Shown here: in pieces, positions 35,575-48,989 of the stretch
Position numbering within the stretch: the first letter of the stretch is position 1
Layout: every line of letters starts with the position of its first letter
Origin: Mya arenaria
Taxonomy: Eukaryota; Mollusca; Bivalvia; Myida; Myidae
Direction of reading: 5' to 3'
Assembly: GCF_026914265.1 (NCBI RefSeq)
Contig: NC_069123.1
Location: forward strand, 48,740,949-48,804,948
DNA: 64,000 nucleotides
Program-made: the position numbers and the translations under genes
Notes under the pieces: model-generated
Seen by the model: the letters and a program-made list of their open reading frames with translations, nothing else
Databases searched by the model: none
What the model was told of the DNA's origin: nothing

Positions 35575-37480
35575 TCTCCTCATGGAAATATTAGATACCG
35601 GCGTGGGAGATCCACGGGGTGAGGCGGGGTCCCCCGGCTATGACATGGTTATGACCACGGCGCCGGAAGGGTCAAATGTTATGTAATAGCGTTAGTATAT
35701 GGTTATGTACTCGATCTCTATTCATGATTGTATCATTCGTTAGACGACTGATCACCCTACAGCGATTATGATGTGACCACACGCCGTGGCTGGACAACCT
35801 GCAACATGGACTTCCGGCTAGTTTAGGTTGAATTGACTTGCTTTAATTAAGTGTTAACATATCATAAGAAGACTCTGGCACATAACTATCCCTCGCTCCG
35901 TGTCTTACAGTCGATCAATTGAGAAGACAGTGCGTGGGCGCGGGGTCGATACCTCTCGTCTGTAAGCGCTATGTGCCGGGGAATAGACGCGAGAAGTCCT
36001 GCGGAGGGGTTTAAAAATAATCATACTTGCAAACATTTTTTTTCAGAATTTCAAACGAGAGATTATTTCATTATACTTTCTTAATACGGCAACGGCAGCA
36101 GTCGCTTTGCGCCAAGGAATACGGAAGTGGTTACACCAATAACATTGAAGAATACTTTTGAGGATTTTGAGTAAGAATTACCGAGCCCACGGCTTCAAAG
36201 GGTAACAGTGCCCATCATATAAAAGAGCTTCGTTTTGATATATATTCAATTTAAAACTTCTAGTTCGTCCTACTGTTTTTTGATTTTCGTTACAGAAAAC
36301 ACTACTCATAAAATTTCAAGAGCCAAGAATAATAAAATACTCACACAAATAATCCAGAAGCTTTTGCAATCAGAACATCGAGGCCACAATATATATAAAT
36401 CCAGTAAAATTCTTTCCCAGGCCTCCACACGTTAGGCTAAAATTTGATCGCTTTGTTCACCTGCAAAATATGAAAATAATGCACTTTCAGTGTGCATAAC
36501 TCATAGAACACTTGAACATTAAAGCCTACGAATGATGTAGCAAGTTTATTCAGTTTAGTGAACAATGCTATTCGGCAATCGGCTATTTTCTCACAGTAGC
36601 GGGCCACTTGCTTGTCGGCGCTGTCATCTCTGTCGCTGGAATGCATGTGGACTTCACACCATAACGGCCCGATGTGGCAGTCCATTCATTATGACCTGAC
36701 AGATGGGGTCATTACCCATGTTACCAGCCTCCTAGTGCAACATGTACGGCGAGCTTTTAACTTGATATTATTCTGAAACCATTCTAATTGTATATTATCG
36801 TTCTAGAAGCATTTAGGGGTAACGGAACCTGCTTTAGCCAAGTCCCCATTGCCTTGGATGAAAACAAAATACTTTTATGGCGGAAGGTGGGCATTTAAAA
36901 ATTCCTAAAATATATACAAATAAATTTCTTAACGATGATGCACACGTTTTGCATAGCGTGACAAAAGGATATGTTGAATGGCTTGATTCGCATTAACAAT
37001 GAGAGGAGTTTCATGCAATTCAAATCAAAATGCATTACTCATGTAACAGTATGTTCTTGATATAAAGACTGATGATATTAAACTGATATCATGATCATTA
37101 TCTGAATACAGTTAGGTCACGGTGTGGGTGCTCTCATTTGACTTCTTCCATGGACGAATTTCATTTCAACGCCGAACATATTAAGTAGGTATAGTATGCT
37201 GTATGTTATTGTGTGGTGCACATGGCCTCGCACTAATGAAAACCTAGATACATTGAATCATAGTGAAGGCTGAATCTGGATGGGCTTATCATGCACGTAC
37301 CGGGGGAAACATCAGAGATAACCATCCGTTGACGGCCGTACACGCGGCACTCATCAACAATGATTACCAGGACGGCTTCATGAACACGCATTCATGACAA
37401 CCACTTCCGGCCTCCAACATGGCGGTTCACCCTGACCCGGAGTGTTGGGGTCGGGAGCAGTTCCAGACAGTACCGTGTTT
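35575..37480. other. Series of GC-richer, coding-like islands, unresolved
   Basis: Islands at about 35.58-35.69, 35.76-35.82, 35.91-36.01, 36.10-36.17, 36.56-36.69 and 37.25-37.48 kb stand out from AT-rich flanks and several have AG before and GT after an open stretch, on one or both strands. Examples are plus 35582-35686 (MEILDTGVGDPRGEAGSPGY...), minus 36685-36437 (MDCHIGPLWCEVH..., then DSADKQVARYCEKIADC) and plus 37256-37399 (ending HAALINNDYQDGFMNTHS). Spacing between them is too short for usual introns and strands conflict, so I do not call a gene. The end of the last island has an ETS-like cttccgg and a YY1-like aacatggcgg, so a promoter is possible. Confidence 0.3.
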
Positions 37481-37499
37481 CTCCGGGTTAAGGAAAATT

Positions 37500-38820
37500 T
37501 CCTTCATGCATTGACATTAATTATTGATCTATATTATTATGCGAATCAAGTCATTAAATAACTGATTATCAGTATCACATTAAGTATACTGTTTATTTAC
37601 GTATGTGGTGAAACACCGACCCTTATGCAGACAAGGGTGTTATGGATGAAGTCCCAACCATCAAGCTTGAACAACTAGCAACATGTAGACCTGCTTTATG
37701 AAACCTGAGATTCTGCAAAAAGCATACATTTTTCAAAACCTGTACGAGTGAGACATGTACTATTGTGTTAGTTTACAGTTTAAGATGGTCAACCATTCCC
37801 ATGAATTGTTTTAATTTCCTGCTGTTAATAAGTTATGTTTGATGTACGTACGTATATCTATGTGCAGCTTAAATATGTGACACGTAGATGTTAAACCATT
37901 GACGTGTTTATTGATCGTGAATGTGAAGTTACTATCTTAAGGAGTGGTTTGAGATTATGCTCCGTCTTAATAACAAAATTGCACGTAAAACATGCATTCC
38001 ATTGTAACGCAATGCCCTTTAATCCGGCCATTTTAATACTAATGATACTTTCATCATTTTTATGCTTAAACAAGAGGTTGAATCTCTTAAGGCCGTTTAA
38101 AGAATGTAATAAAGATTCATTGCTTTTGCTGTATAATTACACCATGTTAAAACATACATGCACTAGTTCATGAAACGATCCGATTTTTAAGGTGTAAACT
38201 ATGTGGATGATCAGCTCCCCGCCCGTACGAACATACATCAGAAATCTGGCTTACCTTGCTCTGTATTTATCCAACAAACAACCAACAAGTGGCCTTACTA
38301 ATGGTTTGATTATCCGATCTTTCTTGAAAACATCTTAACCTCATCTTATCCTTTTATTTATTATTCGCATAAAACAGTTATAACAATGCTCTTCACCAGA
38401 GCTCACATCTGCCTATAAAACATATTACCATCAAGTTGAATAAAAGATAGAAATGCAAGTTTACAGCAGCCTGTAAACAATAATACTATAATTTCCTGAG
38501 CCTTTTGAACCGAAAACAAGTCTTAGTTCGATATAACTCACGAAAGGGAAGTAAACCTCGATAAACCTCCTCACTCCTCAGGTATAATTATGGTTAAGCC
38601 ACTCCCTCTCGAACGCTTCGTAACATATCATATTACCTAACATTGTAGGTTTTTGGGCTATACAAATGATTTATTGCACACATTGAATTTCTTTTTACAA
38701 TATTATTATAATGTTCAACATCTTTGTTTTTGGTATTATTTCTGATGTTATTGTTCATCAAAAGCGTCCAAAAAGAGTTACAAGCTTATAATAAAACGCT
38801 CTGAAATTGTTCTCGGAGCG
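37500..38820. other. AT-rich unique stretch
   Basis: No gene, RNA or repeat recognised. Confidence 0.4.
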
Positions 38821-38829
38821 GTGGTTTAA

Positions 38830-40070
38830 TGCGCTTAATAGCGGGTAAAATGATAGTTGTAACAGCAGGGACGGCGGCAGCAACTACCACTTGGAGAATG
38901 ACAGTTGCAGCAGGAGGATGCACGGCATCGGCAACCTCGATGAGAATGGGACAAACGATAGTTGTAACAGCAGAGAGGAAGGCAGCGGCTACCACAAAGA
39001 GAGTGAGAGTTGCAGCAATAGGGACGACGGCAGAGGCTACAACGTGGAGATTGGTAGTTGCAACAACAGGAAGACCGACAGCGGCTAACACGGGCAGAAT
39101 GATAGTTGCAAGAGCAGGGACGACGGAAGCGACTTCCACAAAGGGAATGATTGTTGTAGCAGTAGGATCGACAGAATCGGATACCACGAGGAAATGTTAG
39201 TTGCAACAGCAGGGACTACGGCAGCAACCACCGCTTGGTGAATATGACAGTTGCAATAGCAGAGACGACTACAGCGGCTACAACGGGAAGGAGGGTATGG
39301 ACGACGGCAGAGACTACAAGAGGGAAAATGGTTATTGCAACAGCGGGGACGACGGCAGCGACTACTACAAGGAGATTGGTAGTTGTAGCAGTAGGGACGT
39401 CGGTAGAAGCTAACGTGGGGATAGTAATGGTTGCAAGGGACAACCAACGGCATTGGTGCAACGGGCCAAATTATAGTTGCAACAGCAGGGATGACGGCTG
39501 CGACTTCCATAAAGAGAATGATAGCTGTGGTGCTAGGATCGACGTCATCGGCTACCACGGTGAAATGTTAGTTGCAAAAGAAGAGACAACGGCATCGCTT
39601 CAAATTGGAAAATGGTAGTTGCAGCAGCATGGAATGCGGCAGTGGCTACTACGAAGAAAATGATAGCTGCAGCAGTAGGGATGACGGTAGCGGGTATCAC
39701 TGGAAGAATGATAGATAGACAGTAGGGACAACGGCAGCGGTATAATAGGAGACAACAATGGTTACCATGGGGTGAATGATAGTCGGTGAAATAGTAGGGG
39801 CGACGGCAGCTGTTACCAAGGGGAGAACGATAGTGCAACAGCAGGGACGACGGCAGCGGCTACCACGAGGAGAATGATAGTTGCGCGGGCGAAGGCAAAA
39901 GTATTACGGGGAGGAGGATATTTGCAGCAATAGGGACGACGGCAGCAGATACCACAGGAAGAATGATAGTTTTAACAGTAGGGTACGACGACAGCGGCTA
40001 CCAGGTAAGATTGAAAGTTACACTGACAGCAAGGACTACGGCGGCGGTACAATGAGGAATAAAAGTTTCA
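38830..40070. repeat. 48-bp minisatellite, about 26 diverged copies
   Basis: The consensus is approximately ggagaatgatagttgcaaca, gcagggacgacggcagcggc, taccacga. Copies are much more diverged than in the 77-bp or 36-bp arrays, with small indels, so the array is older. Unit length divisible by three explains the overlapping frames of up to about 157 codons on both strands. Confidence 0.85.
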
Positions 40071-40079
40071 AATGTATAG

Positions 40080-42660
40080 GATGAAAAAAGATGCAGGCAG
40101 CAGGAAGATAGATACTGGCACCATCAGTATCAGTCACTGCAGTCAATATAATGTATCTTGTTATTGTTACCGTAACCAAATCTTCACCCGATACTGTTGC
40201 CACTTGTCGCCATCGTTAATTAAGACAGTTTATTATCATCATCATCAATAACAATCAACTACATGATTGTATTATTTTTGCACTGCTTCAAATATTTCAC
40301 TGATACTTAAATTGTCCGGAAACTAATGTTGTTCAAAACAGGAAAAATCGTGATGAGCCGCTTGTCAAACCGTAACATAAATAGATAGACAATTGGCGCA
40401 GGTTCCATATATTCTAACTCTGGGTGTGAAATTGCCATTGTATAGTTGCAGTTGTCTCCCTTATGCAAAACCAGGTTTCAACATTGTTTTCCAGATTTTA
40501 TTTCAACACAACTATTTCACAATGATAACATGTTTAAGTATGAACAATGACAAATTGCCGAATAATTCATACATGTATCGCAAATATGTACATTATAGAG
40601 CAACTGTTATTCAACAGTTGTTTACATTTCATTCAGGTTTGGCTGCATGCAATTTGGCATAAAATCAAAATAGACAAAGTCGGGCATGACAGCTTGACAA
40701 ATTATCTAGGGAATCTTCTCATTATTATCACTGTGTTATCTGATACTGACATTCTAAACTCTAGTTTAGCATACCAAGTTAATGAAATATATACAAGTAA
40801 ACTGTAAAATTATTTAATGGTGTAAATACATGAATAAGTGAAACACGTGACAGGCATTATGAATAAAAACATATATCTGTTATTACACTATGTATCGTTA
40901 TAATGGTGACAACAGTGTCCGAATATACTTGCGGAACAAAGAAACTGTGCTTGATAACAATTCTATCTGGTGGAGTCTAAAACATGATGACTTGATATTG
41001 TTTATGCAATTTATTTTACATATCAATCACGTTTTAATCATATTCTTACTAATCATGTCCCCCTCCTTTGAAGAATTTCTCGTTATTTCTTGTGTGCAGA
41101 AACAGTAGTTTTGACCAGTACAGTTACTTTATTTCACAATTATACATGGGAGGTTTATGACATGAGAAGTCCATCTTCCCCGTTCCGTGGCTGCCCCACC
41201 AACAGGTGGTCGAGATCAGGAAATATATATCCTCAGGGCTACTAACTGTATGAATAATGCCCGAGATATATAATACATTAATTAAGAGCTTAATTGGCTA
41301 CCCAGGGTCATAAAGCATCTTGCAGATAATTCTCCTGATAACCGAGCTAACAGAACATAGCAACATTACAATGAAACGGTTGTAACAGAGGACATTAAAG
41401 GAAAAGCTAGATCGTCTTATTTCCATAAAAAAGTTATGAGTATTTAACGTTTGTCCTTCATTTATTCATTCACATAATAATTCAGGTGCGTAGCTTAGCC
41501 AAAAATGTGTAGGTCGACTTCTATACAAGTGTTTTTCGGTCTATATTTCGATTTTGCAACTATGTTTACAAGAACATCAATATCCTTACATTTCATTTAA
41601 GGTATATATGCATTAGACGTTGTAACTTAACTTGACAACGTTACAATAATACATGTACATTTAATGTTACGAGTTATTAGGGGAAAAATGTGTAGGCCGC
41701 GGCCTACATGGCCTATAGGAAGCTACGCACCTTCATTTCATCATTTACTAAAGTTGTTAATTTATCAAATCGAAATTCTTCAAACGGTGCAAAGTAGCGA
41801 TGTTACCCATGTACCTTAGGTCATTTCTGATAAAACACTGATACCGGGTATCTGATATATGAGAAGAATTAATCCAGGGTGATTTTCGTAAAAATAACTT
41901 CCTCATCAAGAGGGGTATTTACCAGAACATAAAAATACATATACAACAAAACAAATAACTCAAACCAGTTAAAGTTAAAAAGGGCTGAAATATATTGCAC
42001 AAAGAAATTAAAACAGATGGCATCAATAATAAAAGTATGCGCTGCATCAAAAATACATCGTGGTTACATCTGATAACGTAAGTCAATTAAAAGTCCTAAT
42101 CTGTGTATAAAATGATTATATTATTATCACCTTAATGAGCATCAAGATCTGTGACTTGTAAAAACATACATTACACAATATGTATATATCTCATTCTAAA
42201 AAGATTGATGATTAAAAGATAAAATACATCACAGGCATACGTTACTATTTTGATCAGTGACAGCTTCTATGAGATAGGACCCATTCTGGCTCCGCATATA
42301 TTAATCCCCATTAATACAGCGTCTGGGTGTGTTTTAATGTTATATCACAATAAGGGATTTTGGTCAATACTCTTAGATTTGTATAAACAACACAATTAGC
42401 AACACATTGTCTGACTTTAGTTTCCTCAAATGTGTTTTGCTACAAAGAACATTTCACTCAAATAAGTAGAAAAAACAAGGAAACTATGACACTTACATAA
42501 TTACAAATTATGACTAAACTTAACTCATTTGAAGCGGCCCCAAGAGCATTGTTACGTATGAATATTTCCAAATTATCTATGAATAGGATATGACACACAC
42601 ATATAACAATAAGCTTATCTTGGGTAGTTTATGTACATAGTTCGTTGTTCTTAGGTTCAT
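40080..42660. other. AT-rich stretch with one MITE
   Basis: No supported gene. A small GC-richer open stretch at 41161-41247 on the plus strand (MRSPSSPFRGCPTNRWS...) has no support beyond being open. A MITE lies at 41484-41732. Confidence 0.4.
41484..41732. mobile_element. MITE with AGGTGCGTAGCTT inverted ends
   Basis: The left end aggtgcgtagctt is exactly mirrored by aagctacgcacct at the right. Subterminal 'aaatgtgtaggtcg' and 'aaaaatgtgtaggccgcggcctacatggcc' add internal complementarity. It is 249 bp and non-coding; no clear target duplication. Confidence 0.6.
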
Positions 42661-42911
42661 TTTATTGCTGAATGTGGAGGTCATCGGCTTCGTTCACAAT
42701 CAATCAAGTTTATGCGTAGTACTATATTCGTCCCCTGTTTGAGAGTATTTAAGTTTATTAGTATTTCAGCACTTGCAATAAATGTGTCCGTCGTTGGACG
42801 GCGAACCCGAATGTCTAAGTTCAACCGTATTTGACCTCATCTTGTTTTGAATCACGTGGCTAGCACCATCACTCACGACTTGACGTTACCTATCTCAACC
42901 TTTCAAACCGT

Positions 42912-43379
42912 TCAGACGGTGGTGACCATTTGCATCACCTCGCGTTTATCGTCTGCTAGGCTGGTCCTACTTCCCGCCAAATCTCTCGGCTCCTTGATTA
43001 AAGCCTTACTTGATGCTGTGCTGACGTTTAGGTCAGCAACACTGTTTCTCTTCTCAGTAACCTTTGGTACAGGTTTGGGGGAACTTTCCTTTGATGCGAC
43101 CTTTGATGAAACCTTCTCATAGCCATTACTGATACTGGCCCTGGAAGTTGCAAGACCTGCAGATGACTTATTCCTCACAATTGGAGCTGAAATACTCATG
43201 TCCGACCACACGGGTTTCTGCGGTTCTGACGTAATGGGGCTCTGTGAGCTTGTACCGTCATCAACGTCGTCCTTCTCCACTGCGTCGTACGGCTTGTCTA
43301 CCGGGGCCCATGGACTTAAGAACATCTTACAGCCCAGCCCACAGACGCTCGTCAATCTGTCCCAACCGTGCATGTTTAC
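42912..43379 (-). CDS. Last exon of an unrecognised gene (Ser/Lys-rich tail)
   Basis: The open exon begins after a CGTTGCAG acceptor (43381-43380) in phase 0 and ends at TGA 42914-42912: 155 residues. It starts VNMHGWDRLTSVCGLGCKMF, then an acidic segment (YDAVEKDDVDDG) and a low-complexity Ser/Lys/Pro tail with SNGYEKVSSKVASK, KPVPKV and SRTSLADDKREV. No domain is recognised. An internal ATG follows the acceptor by two codons, but the strong acceptor argues for upstream exons, which I could not place. A minus-strand AATAAA lies at 42666-42661. The order 'short Cys-containing segment, then acidic and phosphorylatable tail' loosely recalls the YVN-motif gene at 28.5 kb; homology is not shown. 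Confidence 0.6.
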   Translation of the reverse strand, partial: VNMHGWDRLTSVCGLGCKMFLSPWAPVDKPYDAVEKDDVDDGTSSQSPITSEPQKPVWSDMSISAPIVRNKSSAGLATSRASISNGYEKVSSKVASKESSPKPVPKVTEKRNSVADLNVSTASSKALIKEPRDLAGSRTSLADDKREVMQMVTTV

Positions 43380-44689
43380 CTGCAACGAGAAAAATGTGTT
43401 ACCTTCTTCATTTATATGAAATATTGGCTAAACTATATGAAACCATTGCCGCATTTGGTGAAGCATTTCCAATAACTAAATATCAATAGCGCAACATATA
43501 TACGTACGTTTAACATGATCCCGCAGTTCTTAATTCGTGAAAAGAACTATTCAGGGCATGACGGCACATTCATGTACGATTAAATGTCTCTATTACTTAA
43601 CTATATATTTGCGTACTTAAGTCGCCAACTTGCATACAAATTGACATTGTACCTCATTTAAAAACACGTCATTAACATAAATACAAGGAAACTCCATCTC
43701 ACTAAACTCACCATTATGCAGCTTTCGAAAAATAAACTGAACTTTCCACTTAGATAAAGATTTAAGACTTGTGTTTAACACACTAATATCACCAAATCCG
43801 AAGAGTAATGTCAGCAGATAAACATGGAATGACAAATGATAGAAAACTATCCGGAATAAAAGCCTACAGCATGAACAAAAGATGAAGCCAGATTGACTTC
43901 TCAACTCCCCGTCACCGTGTTTGAAGCCAGTGGTTTTGTCACCCGATGACGTAAGCAGAAAGAACGAATTTCACAGTTTCTCCAACGCGAAAATGGCTTA
44001 ATTACCGCCTGGACACACACGGCTTTGATACTTGAGGATGGCGAGGAGGCAATAACCGCCTAGCCATACAATGGCAATTTTACCTTCGTCAAGGTATAGA
44101 GGAAACTGTGAGATACAAAAGTGTGGGATCGCCAGGCCTTTAAATAACAGAAATGTTCAAGACGTACAAGGAACTTTAAGTATAATGTGGGACTGTCGTG
44201 TTTTGAACAGCTCATGCTCACACTTATCATGTTTTTCTATCATATTTTAATACAAAAAGAATGCTTAAGGAAATTTTGTATAGAAATGCAATTTGATAGC
44301 GGGCTTTGTTCATACGAAATGACAGTGGAATTCATTATTTAATAGCAAATTACGCAAAATAACCCAGCGTGTAGGTTGTTCGGTATTCAGGTTATTACAG
44401 GTGAGGCGGTACATACATGAACAATTGCCCAAATGTGCAAACAAAAAGTTATATCATGCTCATGTTACTAAAGTTATTATAATCATGTAATTTCCACCGA
44501 AATGAAGCATTCATTGAAGTCATGAACACAAAGTAAGAAGAAGAAATAAATTAAATCATTACAACCAAAACACTCTCATCGGAATAAACGGGGAAATAAA
44601 TCAAATCCAAAATACAAGACACAAGAATCTTTATGTAAAATCGGGTATATTACAAAAAAAACATTGGCTCAATGACACTATCACTGGGA
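43380..44689. other. Region upstream of the 42.9 kb exon
   Basis: One possible minus-strand exon at 44105-44006 (AG acceptor CTCACAG, donor GCG|GTAATT) encodes a hydrophobic stretch, YLDEGKIAIVWLGGYCLLAI followed by LKYQSRVCPG. Its phase does not join directly to the 42912-43379 exon. Otherwise nothing is recognised. Confidence 0.3.
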
Positions 44690-45840
44690 ATGGCCGGGAA
44701 ACTAGAAGCCGGACACAATCACTGGGAATGGGGAAACTAGAAGTCGGGCACAGTCACTGGGAATGGGGAAACTAGAAGTCGGGCACAATCACTGGGAATG
44801 GGGAAACTAGAAGTCGGACACAATCACCGGGAGTGGGGAAACTAGAAGTCGGACACAATCACTGGGAATGGGGAAACTAGAAGTCGAGCAAATCACAGGG
44901 AATGGGGAAACTAGAAGTCGGGCACAATCACTGGGAATGGGGAAACTAGAAGTCGGACACAATCACTGGAAATGGGGAAACTAGAAGTCGGGCACAATCA
45001 CTGGGAGTGGGGAAACTAGAAGTCGGACACAATCACTGGGAATGGGGAAACTAGAAGTCGAGCAAATCACAGGGAATGGGGAAACTAGAAGTCGGGCACA
45101 ATCACTGGGAATGGGGAAACTAGAAGTCGGACACAATCACTGGGAATGGGGAAACTAGAAGTCGGTCTAGTTTCGGACACAATCACTGAGAATGAGGAAA
45201 CTAGAAGTCAAGTCAAATCAAACAACGTCTATTCTCTCATACCAAATAACATATAGCAAATGAGGTATATAAAATAAACATAAATGTCATGGCGGCAGAT
45301 ACATGATTGCATTTAGAATGTGATACCCAACATGGGTATCGGAGAGTCATGAATTTTAACACACATGTACATACATTCTTGAATGTGTATTACTGAAATT
45401 TCTAACAAATAGTCACTTGTGAAGTCGGACACAATCACTGGGAATGTGGAAACTAGAAGTCGGACATAATAACAATCACTGGGAATGGGGAAACTAGAAG
45501 TCGGACGCAATAACTGGGAATGGGGAAACTAGAAGTCGGACACAATCACTGGGAATGGGGAAACTAGAAGTCGGGCATAATAACTGGGAATGGGGAAACT
45601 AGAAGTCGGACATAATAACAATCACTGGGAATGGGGAAACTAGAAGTCGGACACAATAACTGGGAATGGGGAAACTAGAAGTCGGACACAATCACTGGGA
45701 ATGGGGAAACTTGAAGTCGGACACAATAACTGGGAATGGGGAAACTAGAAGTCGGACACAATCACTGGGAATGGGGAAACTAGAAGTCGGACATAATAAC
45801 AGTCACTGGGAATGGGGAAACTAGAAGTCGGACAAAAATA
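44690..45840. repeat. 35-bp minisatellite in two blocks
   Basis: The unit is approximately cactgggaatggggaaacta plus gaagtcggacacaat. Block one is 44690-45210, block two 45420-45840, separated by about 200 bp of unique DNA. Some units carry a 'cataataacaat' insertion or an 'agcaaatcacaggg' variant; a run of several units including that variant occurs twice in block one, suggesting segmental duplication. It is non-coding. Confidence 0.9.
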
Positions 45841-47670
45841 GATATTCCGAGCATGTATTGACATTTAGACCATTAATAAAACCGCTGAACCCATTTCATT
45901 TTTATGTGACAACAAAACATATCATACGGGGTTAAATATCATTATGAGGTAACCTACATATTATATAATAATGCACGTATACCAACTGCATTTGGAATTC
46001 ACCTACCAAAATAGGTATCATAGTGATACATGGGTCCGCATTTATTATTCATACACGTTTGTGCAAGTTTTTACATTATTCAGGAATCGATGAAGAATAA
46101 ATTGACTGTAATTGCCGTCAGCTGTTCAGATATATATCTACTGCACACTAGATGTACACGGTACGGTTTTATGATGCAAACCAAAGTATGGATTAATTAG
46201 ACCCTCAATTTAACCTGAAATCTGATACTAGCATAGGCTGCAATCATTGATATTGTAAATCAGAAAGCTTTAGGCGTTGAACAAATACTGGGTTTTTAAG
46301 TTGTAAAGTTATGTTTGATTAGGTTAAAGACCAGCAAAACTCTTTTCAGGTATAATGGTCTTTTGTTTGCTATATATCTTAATGGTAGTTGACAATATTC
46401 ATGACAGTCGATGATTGACTATATCATGAGCTCACATGGTATACTTACTTTGCATTTATGTGTGGGCAAATGACAATCGAGTTTTTTTGTCAAAATTGTC
46501 TGTTCATAAATGTTACGTAGATCGATTTTGACGAATATATTGCACCAAAATGTAGTTTCATGTCAGTCCTTTTCCCCACCAAGGCTTACTGGCGAAACTA
46601 GTACCAGTAGTTAAAGGTAGCATATATATATAGTAGTCAAAGGTAAGTGTCAAGTACTCAAAGTAGCAATTCTTCCAAGACAATTTTGTAGAGCTGGTAA
46701 CCGAACTGGTCGACTTTTAGCAGTCAGACGGAGGACTGAGCAAAACCTTGTGGCACTTACTGGGAGACGTACACTCTAAAATATTTAAGGTTCCTCACCG
46801 ACTAAATCGAAAAAGTTCCATCAACAAATAAGAACCAGGATATAAAAAACTGGCACGGAAAATAGATCAGTTAAGAAACTGAAAACTATGATTTGAAAAT
46901 ACCTAATCTAAAGAATATCCCGATGGTAGTGTATTAACTGTCTAATAGGCTACATAAGAAAACACTATGATTACTTAGAATTGGTATGCTTTGTACATGA
47001 TCCTTTAATGACATGTTTTTAAAGTGTTAATGTACTCACAAATAGTACATGTATATATAGCAATACATGTTCACCATTGTTCAACCCTGTATGTTTATGT
47101 ATATGCGCCATTGTTAAATTAATCTTATACCTGGCATACAAATGCACGTGGAAATCTTACCTTAGTTTTTACGTTTCCGTGTTCTTTCCTCTTTTCGTTC
47201 CTCTTGTCCTTAGGCTTATAAAACGTTCAAGATATAAAACAGACTATTGTGTAAAATGTTTTAAAACTTTAAAAATTCCCTTTGTTAAAACGGTTTTATA
47301 AAAGAGCACCACTAGCTATAGCTGGTATAATACAATCTTTGTCCCACACGAACGTGTGTGTACCTTACTGTGTCACGCTTGTTTACAACTATGAAACTTT
47401 GTCGACTTCGCTCTTTGTTCGATAGTAAGGGAAGGAACTTTGACATTTCTGCGTCACACTTCATGACTCAGATATTTGGCCATATATAGTAACATTATTC
47501 ATATTGGGAAATACCTTATCATATATAATGTAATAAAGGGAATTCCAAATGATCGTTTATCAGTGGTAAGGAAGAGAATTCTGTTCGGGTTTTACACCGA
47601 TTAAGCGGGATCAAGCCTTATCAATAAGCCGCATATTAAATCTGATTATTAACATGAATCTGGAATGCTA
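45841..47670. other. AT-rich unique stretch
   Basis: No supported gene, RNA or repeat. A plus-strand open frame at 47077-47301 is hydrophobic but AT-biased and not convincing. Confidence 0.4.
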
Positions 47671-47674
47671 GTAC

Positions 47675-47786
47675 CTTTATTCGGTGTGTCCGGCACACAG
47701 CCTACAGCCTGAATGTGGATCGGGTACCGCACTGTGGCTGCAACGCTGGTATCAAAACGTCTCATGTCACAACCCAGCATCGCGTT
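47675..47786 (-). CDS. Candidate internal exon, unrecognised
   Basis: A GC-richer 112-bp stretch has a clean acceptor (TTTATAACAG) and donor (AAAG|GTACTA) on the minus strand. It encodes NAMLGCDMRRFDTSVAATVR followed by YPIHIQAVGCVPDTPNK and leaves one base over at the donor. I could not find the partner exons; it may belong upstream of the 42.9 kb exon, with at least one exon missing between. Confidence 0.35.
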
Positions 47787-48464
47787 CTGTTATAAATATT
47801 TTTTGTAAATTCTTTAATAACTGGAAGAACGTTTGATATATACTATTTATAATGTAGTCTGATTTTGGCCCTTTTTCGAAGAGGCTATAAACGCATTACA
47901 TCCATGGATGTCAGCTATTATTTAATTTTTGACAGCAGCGTTATCGGGCCAACGACGGTTACATATGATTGAATGCCATTGATTAATTAATAGTTTACGT
48001 TTCACAACTTGATAAAAACCGACTCGAAAATTTCATATCAAAGGGAGACTAACTTCCGTATATCTATGAGATGAATTATTGCGCTAAATTCGCAAGTTCA
48101 CTCCCCGTGTAGAGGTCTTGATAGTTACTACAACGACACCACGCAATCCTATGAATCAACTGTAGCCCAGCCTCGGCAAACAGGCACGAGAAAGCTTTCC
48201 CCGACCAGATCGGTAAGCAAAATATATACAATGAATGGGTTTACGCAAGTGGCATACAGTGCCAGCTCCAGGATTCGACCTTAGATGGAATATGATGCAC
48301 TCGGGGACGCAACCTAGGCCATGCTCCTTTCTCATAGTTACCCCCACAACACGTAGTATGGATCATCCTCTAGGAACACTTTGCCTGATTGTAGTCTTAA
48401 CGGATGAAGTCCGGTGCAGATTTTCTATTATTTTTTCTGCAGTTTAACGGATGCGCGACGGACC

Positions 48465-48985
48465 CAAAGGACACCCGTGACCCGTCCGCCCTTGAACCGC
48501 CCGGCACCCGTGACCCGCCCACCATTGACCCGCCCGGCACCCGTGACCCGCTCAGCCTTAAACCGCCCGGCAACCGTGACCCGCCCACCCTTGACCCGCC
48601 CGGCACCCGCGACCCGCTCAGTCTTGAACCGCCCGGCACCCGTGACCCGCCCACCCTTGAACCGCCCGGCAACCGTGACCCGCTCACCCTTGAACCGCCC
48701 GGCACCCGTGACCAGCTCATCTTTGAACCGCCCGGCAACCGTGACCCGCCCACCCTTGAACCGCCCACCCTTGAACCGCCCGGCACCCATGACCCGCCCA
48801 CCCTTGTACCGCCCGGCGCCCGTGACCCGCCCACCCTTGACCCGCCCGTCACCCGTGACCCGTCCACCCTTGACCCGCCCGGCACCTGTGACCCGTCTAC
48901 CCTTAGACCGCTCGGCACCCGTGACCCTCCCACCCTTGGACCGCCCGGCACCCATGACCCGCCCACCCTTGAACCGCCCAGCATG
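48465..48985. repeat. 33-bp GC-rich minisatellite, about 16 copies
   Basis: The unit is cttgaaccgcccggcacccg plus tgacccgcccacc. It is strongly strand-asymmetric (C-rich on plus, G-rich on minus). Length divisible by three opens several frames on both strands (Pro/Thr/Arg-rich or Gly/Ser/Arg-rich). No conserved flanking exon supports translation. Confidence 0.95.
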
Positions 48986-48989
48986 GTTA

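Noticed and set aside
38786-39838. Frames of 97-157 codons with Val/Ala or Cys/Arg content
   Set aside because: They arise from the degenerate 48-bp repeat on both strands.
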